Shown here: positions 50,224 to 59,717 of the stretch, one piece after another
How the letters are laid out: each line of letters starts with the position of its first letter
How positions within the stretch are numbered: the first letter of the stretch is position 1
Assembly (NCBI RefSeq): GCF_019243775.1
Contig: NZ_CP069157.1
Coordinates: 62,001 to 126,000, forward strand
Source of the DNA: Morganella morganii
GTDB lineage: Bacteria; Pseudomonadota; Gammaproteobacteria; Enterobacterales; Enterobacteriaceae
Direction of reading: 5' to 3'
DNA length: 64,000 nucleotides
Program-made: the position numbers and the translations under genes
Notes under the pieces: model-generated
Seen by the model: the letters and a program-made list of their open reading frames with translations, nothing else
Told to the model about the DNA's origin: nothing
Database searches by the model: none

Positions 50224-50585
50224 TGGGGATAGGGCTGGAAATTTACGATAAAAAAGGAAGGCTTATCATTGATTCTGAATCAATAATCCCGCGCTTTTTG
50301 GGAAAATTTGAACTGCCGTTAAATCGGTACGGAACCTTAACTATCCCCGAAATTCTGTTTGGCGGCGAGGTGGTTTGTCATTTCTGGATTACTTTCAGAA
50401 GCAGACAGAGTGGCGGCTACATGAAAGCATTTCCGAATGAAAGAACTGAGTGGACAGTTACCGGAGATACCATTAAATACAGTTCTGATTTTAATGTGTA
50501 TCGATGGGAAAATGACGGAGCCGGAGGTGGCCAGACACAGACGTATGATTCTTTTCACCATTACGTGATTGTATGGGCGTTGTGA
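50223..50585 (+). CDS. Tail-associated protein, J-downstream (A)
   Basis: 120 residues; its ATG overlaps the J stop (TAATG). It starts MGIGLEIYDKKGRLIIDSES and is beta-rich (WITFRSRQSGGYMKAF, TWTVTG-like strands). It shares the GLEI(Y/F)-x-x-x-GR opening motif with an internal segment of the next gene, so they are related. Probably a tail tip accessory. Confidence 0.6.
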   Translation: MGIGLEIYDKKGRLIIDSESIIPRFLGKFELPLNRYGTLTIPEILFGGEVVCHFWITFRSRQSGGYMKAFPNERTEWTVTGDTIKYSSDFNVYRWENDGAGGGQTQTYDSFHHYVIVWAL

Positions 50586-50586
50586 C

Positions 50587-51201
50587 ATGATTGGATATGA
50601 AGCGATTACAAAAGACAGAAAAATTCAGATAAATGACAGGCTGGAGACAATGTGCGTGATCCGTGAGGTAAGACCGGATGAAGAATATGAGGTAAAGGAG
50701 GATACATCTAATTATGTCATTGTGCATGCGCTGAATAAGAAGTGGTATGTTGCGCCGATTAGTCATGTAACCATTCCGGTGCATGGCGTGGGACTGGAGA
50801 TATTCAACGCAGATGGCAGGTGTATGTTTTCCAGCTCAGTCCGGCTTGTGCCATTTGTTTCCTGGTATGACGTGAACATGAATACGGCAGGCAGGGGGCA
50901 AATTACTGTCAGGGGAAAAGCAGGCCATCGATACGGTTACATTCCGTTGCGGTCAATGGGGTATATCTGGAACAGAAACAAACAATCATATATTGATCCG
51001 ACGACCTTTGATGAGGTATGGGAGTGGGATGTTTATTCTGAAAAATATGAACTGATAAATGATGTTGGCGGACTGACGTTTAAATACGCTTACGATATGA
51101 CCGGCAGGATGGACGGATATACCAGCCCGCCTCCTGACAGGGAAGGTTCCGGACTGATGCAGCAGGGCTGGATGATAGATGTCTCTATGCTTGAGGTCTG
51201 A
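50587..51201 (+). CDS. Tail-associated protein, J-downstream (B)
   Basis: 204 residues from ATG 50587. The first 60 residues are unrelated to A, then VGLEIFNADGRCMFSSSVRL repeats the A motif, followed by strands and aromatic residues (YIWNRNKQSYIDPTTF). A terminator follows. Structural role inferred from place. Confidence 0.6.
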   Translation: MIGYEAITKDRKIQINDRLETMCVIREVRPDEEYEVKEDTSNYVIVHALNKKWYVAPISHVTIPVHGVGLEIFNADGRCMFSSSVRLVPFVSWYDVNMNTAGRGQITVRGKAGHRYGYIPLRSMGYIWNRNKQSYIDPTTFDEVWEWDVYSEKYELINDVGGLTFKYAYDMTGRMDGYTSPPPDREGSGLMQQGWMIDVSMLEV

Positions 51202-51220
51202 CATATAGCCCAATTCAAAT

Positions 51221-51243
51221 AACCGCTCCGGCGGTTTTTTTTT
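51221..51243 (+). terminator. Terminator before the tail fibre gene
   Basis: AACCGC pairs with GCGGTT around TCCG, then nine T residues. The same type of short GC hairpin with T run is used at 44071 and 54248. Confidence 0.75.
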
Positions 51244-51266
51244 CGTCTGAAATTTAAGGAAACCCC

Positions 51267-52847
51267 ATGATTTATACAGACGGCACCGTAGCCATTAAAG
51301 CCGGTTCACCGATTGTGACCGGCACCGGTACACAGTGGAAAAAGAACATTCACGGCGTGGCACCCGGCCAGCTTATCAGCATCGAGAACGGTACGACACC
51401 TGTCAGTATGATGATCCGCGCGGTAAACAGTGATACCGAACTGGCGTTGTCATTCAATGCTCCGGTAACACTCAGCGGCGCGAAATACTCTATCGCCACC
51501 ACGGTACCGGACACCATTTCAGATGCGGCCCGTACCATGTCAGCCAATCAGGGCTATATTGTGTATTTTCTCCAGGCCATGCAGCAGTGGATGACAGACA
51601 CCGGACAAGTGGAAATTGAGTTGCCGAACGGGCAGAAGGTGACACTGGAGGATGTAAAAGGGCTGGCTTCGAGGGAATGGGTCGGGGAGATGCTGTATAA
51701 GCCAAATTCCGCTGTTACCCGCGTACAAAGTCCGAACAAAAGGAATGTTGTTCAGCTGGAAGACAGGGGAACAGTCGGTTTTAAAGACACCGTCACAGAT
51801 AGATATCGTTTTGCGTTGATTTCGGATGGCTCCACCCGCTGCTTTAGTGACGGAGAATATACCGGACTGGATTTAGTAAAGATCGATGGCCGCTATGTGC
51901 GACTGGAGACAAATCCTCATGCGGGTACAGCATCAATGCTTAGCATTGTGTATCGGCAGGCTAACGGCGAAAACCAGCACATTGTGACGATACCATATGA
52001 CACCGGCGTAGTTGCGACTCGCTCCTGGATTCAGCAGGCAACCGGATGGGGGTCAGTATACGCGGACTATCCTCCGTATATGACAAATTTCACTAACACC
52101 AATTTGCCTAATGGTATGTATAGATTTGACCAGAACAGTCAAAATCCCCCTTCTGTCATAGGAGACAGATTTGGAAGCGTTATAACCACCAGGTATTCCG
52201 GAGATATTGGACAAAGGATAGTCCTTCCCAACTACGGTGCGACGCACATGGCGATACATCGGTATACTGGTTCTGCATGGGAATCGGTAAGGGTGTTGAC
52301 ATCCAATATGTATATCGTAGACGGTAGCGGATATTATAAAAAATCGTCGCCAATCGTTCAGATTTACCCTGATGGCCATTACGAGACCAATGATGAATCC
52401 GAAGGTGCAGAAGTCCGCCGTACCGGCACCGGCCAGTATCACATCACCGGTATACTCGGTTATAACTCAGATGGCGCATGGGGTGTAAACGGTGGTATCT
52501 CAGTACCGAAAGACAATAACGGCCTTGAGCTGGTTTATGTCGATGACAGGGTGCAGAGTGACGGCAGCCTGATTATTGAAACCTATCACCGTCAGCATGC
52601 GCATTTACCGGAACGTTTCCAGAACTGGCGACTGAAAGAGGTCACGCCGGAAGGTGAGCGCATCTTCTATCAGGACGGTGAACCATGTGATCTGCCGAAA
52701 TCCACCCGCCTCGATGTTCGTGTCGAAATGCCGCAGGGCTCTGTGTGGAATGTGAAGCAGCGTGAACTGGCTGAACAGATGGAGCGGGAACGGGCAGAGC
52801 GTGAAGCGCAGGAAGCAGCAGAGCAGGCTGGAGACACAGAGGAATAA
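51267..52847 (+). CDS. Tail fibre / receptor-binding protein
   Basis: 526 residues. The N-terminal 140 residues (MIYTDGTVAIKAGSPIVTGT, TELALSFNAPVTLSGAKYS) form the attachment module found in lambdoid fibres; the middle is a repetitive beta-rich stalk; the C-terminal part (GQYHITGILGYNSDGAWGVN, HRQHAHLPERFQNWR) is a conserved tip of phage side fibres. An acidic coiled tail (EQMERERAEREAQEAAEQAG) ends it. Host-range determinant, no chaperone gene follows. Confidence 0.85.
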   Translation: MIYTDGTVAIKAGSPIVTGTGTQWKKNIHGVAPGQLISIENGTTPVSMMIRAVNSDTELALSFNAPVTLSGAKYSIATTVPDTISDAARTMSANQGYIVYFLQAMQQWMTDTGQVEIELPNGQKVTLEDVKGLASREWVGEMLYKPNSAVTRVQSPNKRNVVQLEDRGTVGFKDTVTDRYRFALISDGSTRCFSDGEYTGLDLVKIDGRYVRLETNPHAGTASMLSIVYRQANGENQHIVTIPYDTGVVATRSWIQQATGWGSVYADYPPYMTNFTNTNLPNGMYRFDQNSQNPPSVIGDRFGSVITTRYSGDIGQRIVLPNYGATHMAIHRYTGSAWESVRVLTSNMYIVDGSGYYKKSSPIVQIYPDGHYETNDESEGAEVRRTGTGQYHITGILGYNSDGAWGVNGGISVPKDNNGLELVYVDDRVQSDGSLIIETYHRQHAHLPERFQNWRLKEVTPEGERIFYQDGEPCDLPKSTRLDVRVEMPQGSVWNVKQRELAEQMERERAEREAQEAAEQAGDTEE

Positions 52848-53012
52848 AGCAAAGCCGCACTGGTAGATGTCCGGCGCGGCAATCCGGACAGGCCGTTCTG
52901 TGCCAATAACAGACCTTCAAGCTCGCAATAAATGATAAGTGCAATTTTGCTAAAATATGAAGCAAAATCGAGAAAATTACTACAAGTCCGGCTCCATTGC
53001 CTCATTACCTAA

Positions 53013-53957
53013 CTATGACTGGAGGTCTGTGATAATTGATATAGCCCCATCGTTATAACCCACTAAATCGCCACCATCTATAAATTTTTCCAAAAAAGCA
53101 AACAATTGATCTATGGGGATAGACCACATTTTTTTTATCTCAGTTAGGAAAAAACCAAATTCATCATCTGGGCAACGGTAATTTGTGGTAGGCCCATATA
53201 AAAATAAGAATTTAAAACAGTTTAGAACTTCTAAAAAATCGCTAATGAAAAAATGCGATTTTTCAAACATAAGGTGAACTCTTGGTATGCCTTTGTGGTT
53301 AGATTCCTCAAAATAAATTAGCTTTTGATTACCATCAACAACGCCAACACTAAAAACACAAAATTCTTGTTTTTTTCCCCAGTAGCTTTCTGTTCTAAGT
53401 TTGTTACCGTAAGTCCCTTCCACTTCGCCAAAAATTCCAACAGAAGAACCAGTAAAAGTATTGTCTAAAACAAGGCATAGATCTGAATAGCCGATCAAAT
53501 CAGATATAGAACCTTTCATATCTCTAAATGGAAAAATCTCAGTAAATCGTTCTGATAATTTATAACTTAAACTAGAATCATTTCCTGAAACATAAAATGA
53601 AAACAAATCTAAATCTTTGTTAAAACAAATTGCATATAATCTTTCTAACCTTTCAATTAACTCAATTATTATATGACCTCCGATTTTTTGATTAAATAGG
53701 CTAGCAAAGAAATACTGTACACCCCAGTTCCTAATGTAGGTTTCGATTTGATCAAAAAAATTAGGTGGGAGATTCCCCCTAAGCAAGCTCAATGACCAAA
53801 CAGGGAAATCTTGAAATCTTCTTGGAGAGTACATTAAGTTTTTATGGCTATGTATACATTTTAAAATACTATAAAAATGCGTAGCCCAATACGACTTGTT
53901 ATCAGTGATTATAATTGGGCTGATAGGCGTAAGAATGCTTTTTTTGCCACTTCTCAT
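53013..53957 (-). CDS. AT-rich cargo gene of unknown function
   Basis: 314 residues, rich in Phe, Ile, Leu and Tyr, clearly different in base composition from the tail genes. No family recognised. Notable stretches are YSPRRFQDFPVWSLSLLRGN, SDLCLVLDNTFTGSSVGIFG followed by EVEGTYGNKLRTESYWGKK, which has the spacing of acidic and lysine residues seen in some nucleases, but this is weak. It lies between the tail fibre and int, a usual place for lysogenic conversion or defence genes. The start at 53957 is uncertain. Confidence 0.55.
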   Translation of the reverse strand: MRSGKKSILTPISPIIITDNKSYWATHFYSILKCIHSHKNLMYSPRRFQDFPVWSLSLLRGNLPPNFFDQIETYIRNWGVQYFFASLFNQKIGGHIIIELIERLERLYAICFNKDLDLFSFYVSGNDSSLSYKLSERFTEIFPFRDMKGSISDLIGYSDLCLVLDNTFTGSSVGIFGEVEGTYGNKLRTESYWGKKQEFCVFSVGVVDGNQKLIYFEESNHKGIPRVHLMFEKSHFFISDFLEVLNCFKFLFLYGPTTNYRCPDDEFGFFLTEIKKMWSIPIDQLFAFLEKFIDGGDLVGYNDGAISIITDLQS

Positions 53958-54247
53958 CGTGTACTTATAATCCTTTCTTTAAGTTGGCTAACAATGTTAA
54001 TCAACGAGCGATTGAATTGTTTTTCAACCTTAAGTCGCCTCGTTTCTATAAATGATATACTTTTACCATTTATCCTAACTAATTGCTATTTCTGTGTTTT
54101 AAATTCAGATGGTTAGCTCGTTTTGGAAAAAAAGATCCAATCGCTCATTTTCCTGACTATACGTGAAGGGGGTAAATAAGTAACCGATAAGGATAGGTGT
54201 CGAGCATCTGTTTATCGCTCATATCCAAATGTGTAATAAGTAATTCA
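53958..54247. other. AT-rich region upstream of the cargo gene
   Basis: 290 bp without a convincing gene; a 79-codon plus-strand frame at 53877-54116 overlaps the cargo gene and looks accidental. Presumably holds the cargo promoter. Confidence 0.4.
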
Positions 54248-54270
54248 AACCCGCCTCGGCGGGTTTTTTA
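54248..54270 (+). terminator. Terminator between cargo gene and int
   Basis: AACCCG pairs with CGGGTT around CCTCGG, followed by six T residues on the plus strand. It would stop rightward transcription before antisense reading of int. Confidence 0.7.
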
Positions 54271-55353
54271 TTATTTCTCTGTCAATCGTTTGAATTTCTC
54301 ATGTAGCGATTGCGGGTAAAGCTCAGTATAAACCTGCCATAGCACATTTAACGATCGGTGCCCTGTTACCTGGGCTACTTCTTCAATACTGAATCCCGCT
54401 TCAAATAACCGGCTGGCACCTTCGCGGCGCAAATCGTGGTAGCGCAAATCCTCAATACCCAATGTATTACGAACCCGCTGGAAACCCGCAGACACTGATT
54501 TAGGGTTATATGGAAACACTCTTTCATCTGTCCGTGGTTGCCGCTGTAATATCGTCCAGGCATCGCCAAGCAGCGGAACGGACATGTGATTACCGGTTTT
54601 TTTACGCGGATCTTTTCTGTCTCTTACCAGCACGCTGCGGTTTTTTTCATCTACATCAGACCACAGAATTTTGCACACTTCCCCGATCCGCATGCAGCTC
54701 AGTATGGAAAAATCCAGAATATTGACAAAGGGTATTTTCCCTTCCCGGTGCTCACTGCGGGCTTTTAGTCCTTCTTTCAATCTGGTTAATTCATCGTCCT
54801 GCGGCCGACGACTGCGGCGCTGTGATTTTCCGATCAACCCCATCTGCAGGAGCTGTGGCCTCGCTTCGTGAGAAGGGCAATCGGTGTATTCGATACCGTA
54901 AACAGGTTTTGCTGATCGCAGTACAGAAGTGAGATAACTTACATCGTGGTTTATCGTTGATGGTGATGCACCGGCAGCCGAACGTGACCGGCAGTGCTCT
55001 ACTACATGATTAACTGATAACTCAGGGAGAGGCAGCGCGGCCAGTTCTGAATCAAAAAGCATGTTCAGCACGTACTTTTTGGTACGGCCTGCCTTGCCGC
55101 CCATTTTAGGATCATTGATATATTTGAAAATCAGATCCCGTACTGTGAGTTTTGTGACATCGTCAGGGTTAGGAATGCCGTGCTGCTCTAATTCAATAAC
55201 CCGCCGTGTACCCCATGTTTTCGCATGAGCCTGTTTTGTGAATGTCCGGTTTTCCCGGTAGATGTATTTACCTTTTTCTTTTACACCTACCGTACACCGG
55301 TACCGATATGAACCATCAGCGCGTTGCCGTTTCTCTATGCTATAATAGGCCAT
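54271..55353 (-). CDS. int: Tyrosine integrase, dusA-specific
   Basis: 360 residues. An N-terminal arm-binding domain (RYRCTVGVKEKGKYIYRENR), a SAM-like core-binding domain and the catalytic domain with Arg in SCMRIGEVCKILW, His-x-x-Arg in YHDLRREGASRLF, His in TGHRSLNVLWQVY and the Tyr nucleophile in VYTELYP. It lies next to the att site in dusA. No excisionase is adjacent; the PrtN-like protein at the other end is the candidate. In the circular phage int would be the last gene of the leftward operon. Confidence 0.93.
   Translation of the reverse strand: MAYYSIEKRQRADGSYRYRCTVGVKEKGKYIYRENRTFTKQAHAKTWGTRRVIELEQHGIPNPDDVTKLTVRDLIFKYINDPKMGGKAGRTKKYVLNMLFDSELAALPLPELSVNHVVEHCRSRSAAGASPSTINHDVSYLTSVLRSAKPVYGIEYTDCPSHEARPQLLQMGLIGKSQRRSRRPQDDELTRLKEGLKARSEHREGKIPFVNILDFSILSCMRIGEVCKILWSDVDEKNRSVLVRDRKDPRKKTGNHMSVPLLGDAWTILQRQPRTDERVFPYNPKSVSAGFQRVRNTLGIEDLRYHDLRREGASRLFEAGFSIEEVAQVTGHRSLNVLWQVYTELYPQSLHEKFKRLTEK
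55338..55346 (+). promoter_or_regulatory. Candidate phage-borne dusA promoter (extended -10)
   Basis: TGCTATAAT is a perfect extended minus-10 element reading into dusA, with a start expected near 55353. It lies inside the first codons of int, on the other strand. Because the native dusA promoter stays at the left end of the prophage, dusA needs a phage-supplied one. Confidence 0.45.
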
Positions 55354-55390
55354 CAGTTATATGTTCCTTTATTCAGGTCCCCAAACATCA

Positions 55391-55410
55391 GGGGTGCTGG
55401 TAGGGGTGCC
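55391..55410. promoter_or_regulatory. Candidate integrase arm-type sites, right arm
   Basis: GGGGTGCT (55391-55398) and GGGGTGCC (55403-55410), matching the left-arm pair at 13314-13332. Likely integrase binding sites by repetition and place. Confidence 0.4.
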
Positions 55411-55442
55411 AATAAAGAAAAAATACACTAAAAAGACCTAGA

Positions 55443-56489
55443 ATGCACCAAAATACACCAACAGAAAAAACCACTGAAAACCAGCAGTTACGCACCACCG
55501 GCGGCTATAAGAACCTTAACCGTTTCTCCGTGGCACCGATGCTGGACTGGACTGATCGCCATTGCCGTTATTTTCACCGTAAACTCAGCCGCCACGCGCT
55601 GCTGTATACCGAAATGGTGACCACCGGGGCGATTCTGTTCGGGAAAGGGGATTATCTGGCGTATAACGAAGCGGAGCACCCGGTTGCATTGCAACTCGGC
55701 GGCAGTGACCCGGCGGCACTGGCTCAGTGTGCGAAAATCGCACAGGAACGCGGTTATGATGAAATCAACCTGAATGTCGGCTGTCCGTCTGACCGTGTGC
55801 AGAACGGGATGTTCGGTGCCTGTCTGATGGGCAATGCGTCACTGGTGGCGGATTGTGTCGCAGCAATGCGGAATGTGACAGATATTCCTGTTACCGTTAA
55901 AACCCGGATCGGGATTGATGATCAGGACAGTTACGAATTTTTGTGTGATTTTGTCGGTACCGTGGCGGAGCGCGGCGGTTGTGAGATGTTTGTCATCCAT
56001 GCCCGTAAAGCCTGGCTCTCCGGTCTGAGCCCGAAAGAGAACCGTGAGATTCCGCCGCTGGATTATCCTCGTGTATATCAATTGAAAAAAGATTTTCCGC
56101 ATCTGACTATGGCGCTTAACGGCGGGATAAAAACATTGGAAGAGGCGAAAACCCATCTGCAGTATATGGATGGCGTGATGGTCGGGCGTGAGGCATATCA
56201 GAATCCGTCAATCCTGGCACAGGTGGATAATGCCCTGTTTGATGCGGCACTGCCGGTGACCGATACGGTCGCGGCGGTGGAAGCGATGTATCCTTATATT
56301 GAGGCGGAACTGGCGACAGGGACTTATCTCGGCCATATCACCCGCCATATGCTGGGGATTTTCCAGGGGATCCCGGGGGCGCGTCAGTGGCGTCGTCATC
56401 TGAGTGAAAATGCCCATAAAGCCGGGGCAGATCTGCGTGTGATTGAAGCGGCACTGGAATTTGTTACCCGAAAAAATATAACTGAATAA
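55443..56489 (+). CDS. dusA: tRNA-dihydrouridine synthase A, 5' end supplied by the prophage
   Basis: 348 residues. Reduces uridine at positions 20/20a in the tRNA D-loop with FMN and NADPH. The FMN-binding start [17 protein letters not shown], the catalytic cysteine in [19 protein letters not shown] and the [11 protein letters not shown] segment are conserved. The first codons up to the att core come from the phage and encode the same protein as the host remnant at 13168. Confidence 0.97.
   Translation: MHQNTPTEKTTENQQLRTTGGYKNLNRFSVAPMLDWTDRHCRYFHRKLSRHALLYTEMVTTGAILFGKGDYLAYNEAEHPVALQLGGSDPAALAQCAKIAQERGYDEINLNVGCPSDRVQNGMFGACLMGNASLVADCVAAMRNVTDIPVTVKTRIGIDDQDSYEFLCDFVGTVAERGGCEMFVIHARKAWLSGLSPKENREIPPLDYPRVYQLKKDFPHLTMALNGGIKTLEEAKTHLQYMDGVMVGREAYQNPSILAQVDNALFDAALPVTDTVAAVEAMYPYIEAELATGTYLGHITRHMLGIFQGIPGARQWRRHLSENAHKAGADLRVIEAALEFVTRKNITE
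55500..55531. repeat. attR core
   Basis: 32 bases identical to 13225-13256, inside dusA codons 20-30. The right half of dusA after this block is host DNA. Confidence 0.85.
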
Positions 56490-56507
56490 TTATCAGATGA
56501 ATAATGA

Positions 56508-56532
56508 ACTCTCTGAACAGAGAGTTTATTTT
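56508..56532 (+). terminator. Terminator of dusA
   Basis: AACTCTCT pairs with AGAGAGTT and TATTTTG follows. Between dusA and the convergent small gene. Confidence 0.7.
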
Positions 56533-56539
56533 GTTTCAA

Positions 56540-56854
56540 TTATAATGAATCAAAGAAACGGTTATAGCATGCGATGATATAACTGATTTGTGCATTGAAT
56601 GCGTCTTTGATTTCGTCTTTCTGTTCCGGTGTTTCAGCTTTCTTTTTCAGAATAAAAAAGCTTTCCTGCATTAATTGTACAGTGACATCTGCAGATTTTT
56701 GAAATGCAGATAAGCTATTGTTTTTACCGTAACATTCAAGAATGGCATCAAAGCGTTTATCCGCTTCATCACGAATCATCTGGAATTCAGCGTTTGTGAT
56801 TCTGTCATCCTGATAGATGAAATCAACAAGATGGTTTATTTCCGTATTATTCAT
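56540..56854 (-). CDS. Small helical protein of unknown function
   Basis: 104 residues from ATG 56854 with AAGGA before it. All-helical, with QMIRDEADKRFDAILECYGK and DAFNAQISYIIACYNRFF. No family recognised. In E. coli pspG lies here; this gene is unrelated and AT-rich, so it may be a local acquisition. Confidence 0.65.
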   Translation of the reverse strand: MNNTEINHLVDFIYQDDRITNAEFQMIRDEADKRFDAILECYGKNNSLSAFQKSADVTVQLMQESFFILKKKAETPEQKDEIKDAFNAQISYIIACYNRFFDSL

Positions 56855-56961
56855 AATCATTCCTTTTATTAGTGAAAGAGAAATAAGAATAAATATCCGG
56901 TGTTAAACAATCAATAAAAATAAATATACAAATTTAATATGAACCAGAGGTATTTATTAAT

Positions 56962-56991
56962 AAAAACCCTCATTTAATAACGAGAGTTTTT
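56962..56991. terminator. Bidirectional hairpin downstream of qorA
   Basis: AAAAACCCTC pairs with GAGAGTTTTT, one mismatch, with A and T flanks. Probably ends the qorA transcript (minus). The surrounding 56861-57015 is AT-rich with nothing else recognised. Confidence 0.55.
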
Positions 56992-57015
56992 ATTATTAAT
57001 TAAATAATATATATC

Positions 57016-57999
57016 TTAAGGAATTAAGATACTGGATCCGGTCGTTGCACGGCCTTCCAGGCGTTTGTGTGCCAGTGCGGCGTCTTTCAGCGGGTAAACC
57101 TGATCCGCAGGGATGGAAATAGTCAGCTTACCGCTCAGGATCAGATCAAAAATTGCCTTGCTGGCTTCGTTAAGTTCTTCACGGTTGGTGATGTAACCAA
57201 AGACAGAAGGGCGGGTCACATACAGTGAGCCTTTCTTATTTAAGATCCCCAGGTCAACACCGGTGACCGGGCCGGAGGCGTTGCCGTAGCTGACCATCAG
57301 GCCGCGGCGCTTCAGGCAGTCCAGTGACGGCAGCCAGGTGTCTTTACCGACAGAGTCATATACCACACCGACTTTTTCACCGTCAGTGAGTGCCAGCACC
57401 CGCTCAACAATGTCTTCTTTATTGTAGTTGATGGTTTCCCAGGCACCGGCGGCTTTGGCTTTCTGCGCCTTTTCATCAGAACCCACGGTACCGATCATCT
57501 TCGCGCCCAGCGCTTTGGCCCACTGGCAGGCGATTTGTCCGACACCACCGGCAGCCGCGTGGAACAGGAAGACTTCCCCGGCTTTTACCTCATAGGTTTT
57601 GCGCAGCAGATAAAACGCGGTCAGACCTTTCATAAAGCAGGCAGCAGCCGTTTCAAAGCTGATACCGTCCGGCAGAATGGCGAGCTTTTCTTCCGGCACG
57701 TTATGGATTTCGCTGTACGCACCCAGCGGAGACTGTCCATAAACTACGCGGTCACCGACTTTAATGTGTTTTACGTTTGCACCGGTTTTCACCACCACAC
57801 CAGCGGCTTCAGAGCCGACACCGGAAGGGGATACCGGCGCAGGGTACAGGCCGCTGCGGAAATAGGTATCAATATAGTTCACACCGATTGCTTTGTTTTC
57901 CACCTGAACTTCACCCGGTGCCGGATCTGCCGGCGTAAAGTCACGATAAACCAGCACATCGGTACCGCCGGGTGCATCAAATTCAATACGTTTAGCCAT
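57016..57999 (-). CDS. qorA: Quinone oxidoreductase, NADPH-dependent
   Basis: 327 residues (same as E. coli QorA) from ATG 57999, chosen over an upstream in-frame ATG because MAKRIEFDAPGGTDVLVYRD matches. MDR-family oxidoreductase without zinc; NADPH site AAAGGVGQIACQWAKALGAK; NYIDTYFRSGLYP near the start. One-electron reduction of quinones. GAGG lies before the start. Confidence 0.95.
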   Translation of the reverse strand: MAKRIEFDAPGGTDVLVYRDFTPADPAPGEVQVENKAIGVNYIDTYFRSGLYPAPVSPSGVGSEAAGVVVKTGANVKHIKVGDRVVYGQSPLGAYSEIHNVPEEKLAILPDGISFETAAACFMKGLTAFYLLRKTYEVKAGEVFLFHAAAGGVGQIACQWAKALGAKMIGTVGSDEKAQKAKAAGAWETINYNKEDIVERVLALTDGEKVGVVYDSVGKDTWLPSLDCLKRRGLMVSYGNASGPVTGVDLGILNKKGSLYVTRPSVFGYITNREELNEASKAIFDLILSGKLTISIPADQVYPLKDAALAHKRLEGRATTGSSILIP

Positions 58000-58231
58000 G
58001 GAGGGAACCTCATTCGGAAAAAAAGAGTGACCACTTACCTGCAAACAGCGCAGAAACAGTAAGCGGGACAGTTAATCATATGATTTATTGTATTTGGCAT
58101 AATTGCATGTCACTGAAAATTACTCAAGCTTCGTGCAATCAGCGGCAAAGGAGGGCTATACTACCCGCTCTGTCCCGTTCAGGGACGCAGGTATTCTCCC
58201 CGGCAGACGCACTGATAAGTAAGAGAGTTTC

Positions 58232-59638
58232 ATGGCCAGATATCCCAAGGACACCAAGACCGACAAACCCCGTGACCATCAGATGGAAGGGCTGAAATTA
58301 CCGCCGCATTCCCTGGAAGCCGAGCAGTCCGTTCTCGGCGGACTGATGCTGGACAACGAGCGTTGGGATAATGTCTCTGAACGTGTGACCGGCGAGGATT
58401 TTTTCAGCCGCCCGCACCGGACGATTTTCAGTCAGATGCAGCGCCTGCTCGAGCAGGGACGGCCGATTGACCTGATCACTCTGTCTGAAGCACTGGAAAC
58501 CGGCGGCGAGCTGGAAAATGTCGGTGGTTTTGCCTATCTGGCAGAACTTTCGAAAAATACGCCAAGTGCGGCGAACATTAATGCTTATGCTGATATCGTC
58601 CGTGAACGTGCGGTGATCCGCGATATGATTTCTGTCGCCAATGAGATCGCCGATGCCGGTTACGATCCGCAGGGGCGTTCCAGTGAGGATCTGCTCGATC
58701 TGGCGGAATCCCGCGTGTTCCAGATCGCCGAAAACCGTGCCAATAAAGATGAAGGGCCGAAGGGGATCGAGGCGATTCTGGAAGAAACCGTCGAGAAGAT
58801 CGAAAAACTTTATGCTCAGCCGCATGACGGGGTGACCGGGGTATCGTCCGGGTATCAGGATTTGGATAAAAAGACCGCTGGTCTGCAACCTTCTGATTTA
58901 ATTATTGTTGCGGCGCGTCCGTCCATGGGGAAAACCACCTTCGCCATGAACCTGTGTGAAAACGCCGCCATGACCGAAGAAAAACCGGTGCTGATTTTCA
59001 GCCTCGAGATGCCCGGCAACCAGATCATGATGCGTATGCTGGCTTCCCTTTCCCGCGTTGACCAGACCCGTATCCGTACCGGGCAGCTCGATGATGAGGA
59101 TTGGGCGCGCATCTCCAGCACCATGGGTATTCTGCTGGAAAAGCGCAATATGTATATTGATGACTCTTCCGGCCTGACCCCGACCGAAGTCCGTTCCCGC
59201 GCACGGCGGATTTTCCGTGAGCACGGCGGCTTAAGCCTGATTATGATCGACTACCTGCAATTAATGCGCGTACCGTCTCTCTCTGATAACCGTACCCTGG
59301 AAATCGCTGAGATTTCCCGCTCCCTGAAAGCACTGGCCAAAGAATTACAGGTACCGGTGGTCGCGCTGTCCCAGCTGAACCGTAGTCTGGAACAACGTGC
59401 CGATAAACGCCCGGTAAACTCCGACCTGCGTGAATCCGGCTCTATCGAGCAGGATGCCGACCTTATCATGTTTATCTACCGTGATGAGGTGTATCACGAA
59501 AGCAGTGATCTGAAAGGCGTGGCTGAAATCATTATCGGTAAGCAGCGTAACGGCCCTATCGGAACCGTCCGTCTGACCTTCAACGGCCAGTGGTCGCGTT
59601 TTGATAACTATGCAGGGCCGAGTTATGACGATGAATAA
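58232..59638 (+). CDS. dnaB: Replicative DNA helicase
   Basis: 468 residues (E. coli 471). The N-terminal domain starts [20 protein letters not shown]; Walker [10 protein letters not shown] at 228-236; Walker [11 protein letters not shown]; the [20 protein letters not shown] block and [11 protein letters not shown] end are conserved. Unwinds DNA at the fork. No intein. The phage presumably recruits it through its own initiator. Confidence 0.98.
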   Translation: MARYPKDTKTDKPRDHQMEGLKLPPHSLEAEQSVLGGLMLDNERWDNVSERVTGEDFFSRPHRTIFSQMQRLLEQGRPIDLITLSEALETGGELENVGGFAYLAELSKNTPSAANINAYADIVRERAVIRDMISVANEIADAGYDPQGRSSEDLLDLAESRVFQIAENRANKDEGPKGIEAILEETVEKIEKLYAQPHDGVTGVSSGYQDLDKKTAGLQPSDLIIVAARPSMGKTTFAMNLCENAAMTEEKPVLIFSLEMPGNQIMMRMLASLSRVDQTRIRTGQLDDEDWARISSTMGILLEKRNMYIDDSSGLTPTEVRSRARRIFREHGGLSLIMIDYLQLMRVPSLSDNRTLEIAEISRSLKALAKELQVPVVALSQLNRSLEQRADKRPVNSDLRESGSIEQDADLIMFIYRDEVYHESSDLKGVAEIIIGKQRNGPIGTVRLTFNGQWSRFDNYAGPSYDDE

Positions 59639-59717
59639 ACCGTCTGAATATAGTACGGACGGCATAATAACCCTGATAACAAACAAGACATCAACAACCC
59701 CTAACCAAGGAACCCCT

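Larger units (their letters stand above)
13225..55531. mobile_element. Lambda-like prophage inserted in dusA
   Basis: A complete-looking siphovirus-type prophage lies between two copies of a 32-base identical core. The repeat spacing is 42,275 bp, a normal lambdoid genome size. It has int at the right edge, an immunity region, replication genes, Q, lysis genes, cos, and head and tail genes in lambda order. Three structural genes carry single-base frameshifts, so productivity is doubtful unless these are sequencing errors. The cargo genes near both ends are AT-rich. Confidence 0.95.

Noticed and set aside
53877-54116. 79-codon plus-strand frame near the cargo gene
   Set aside because: It overlaps the start of the 314-residue gene on the other strand, has no ribosome-binding site and no family resemblance.
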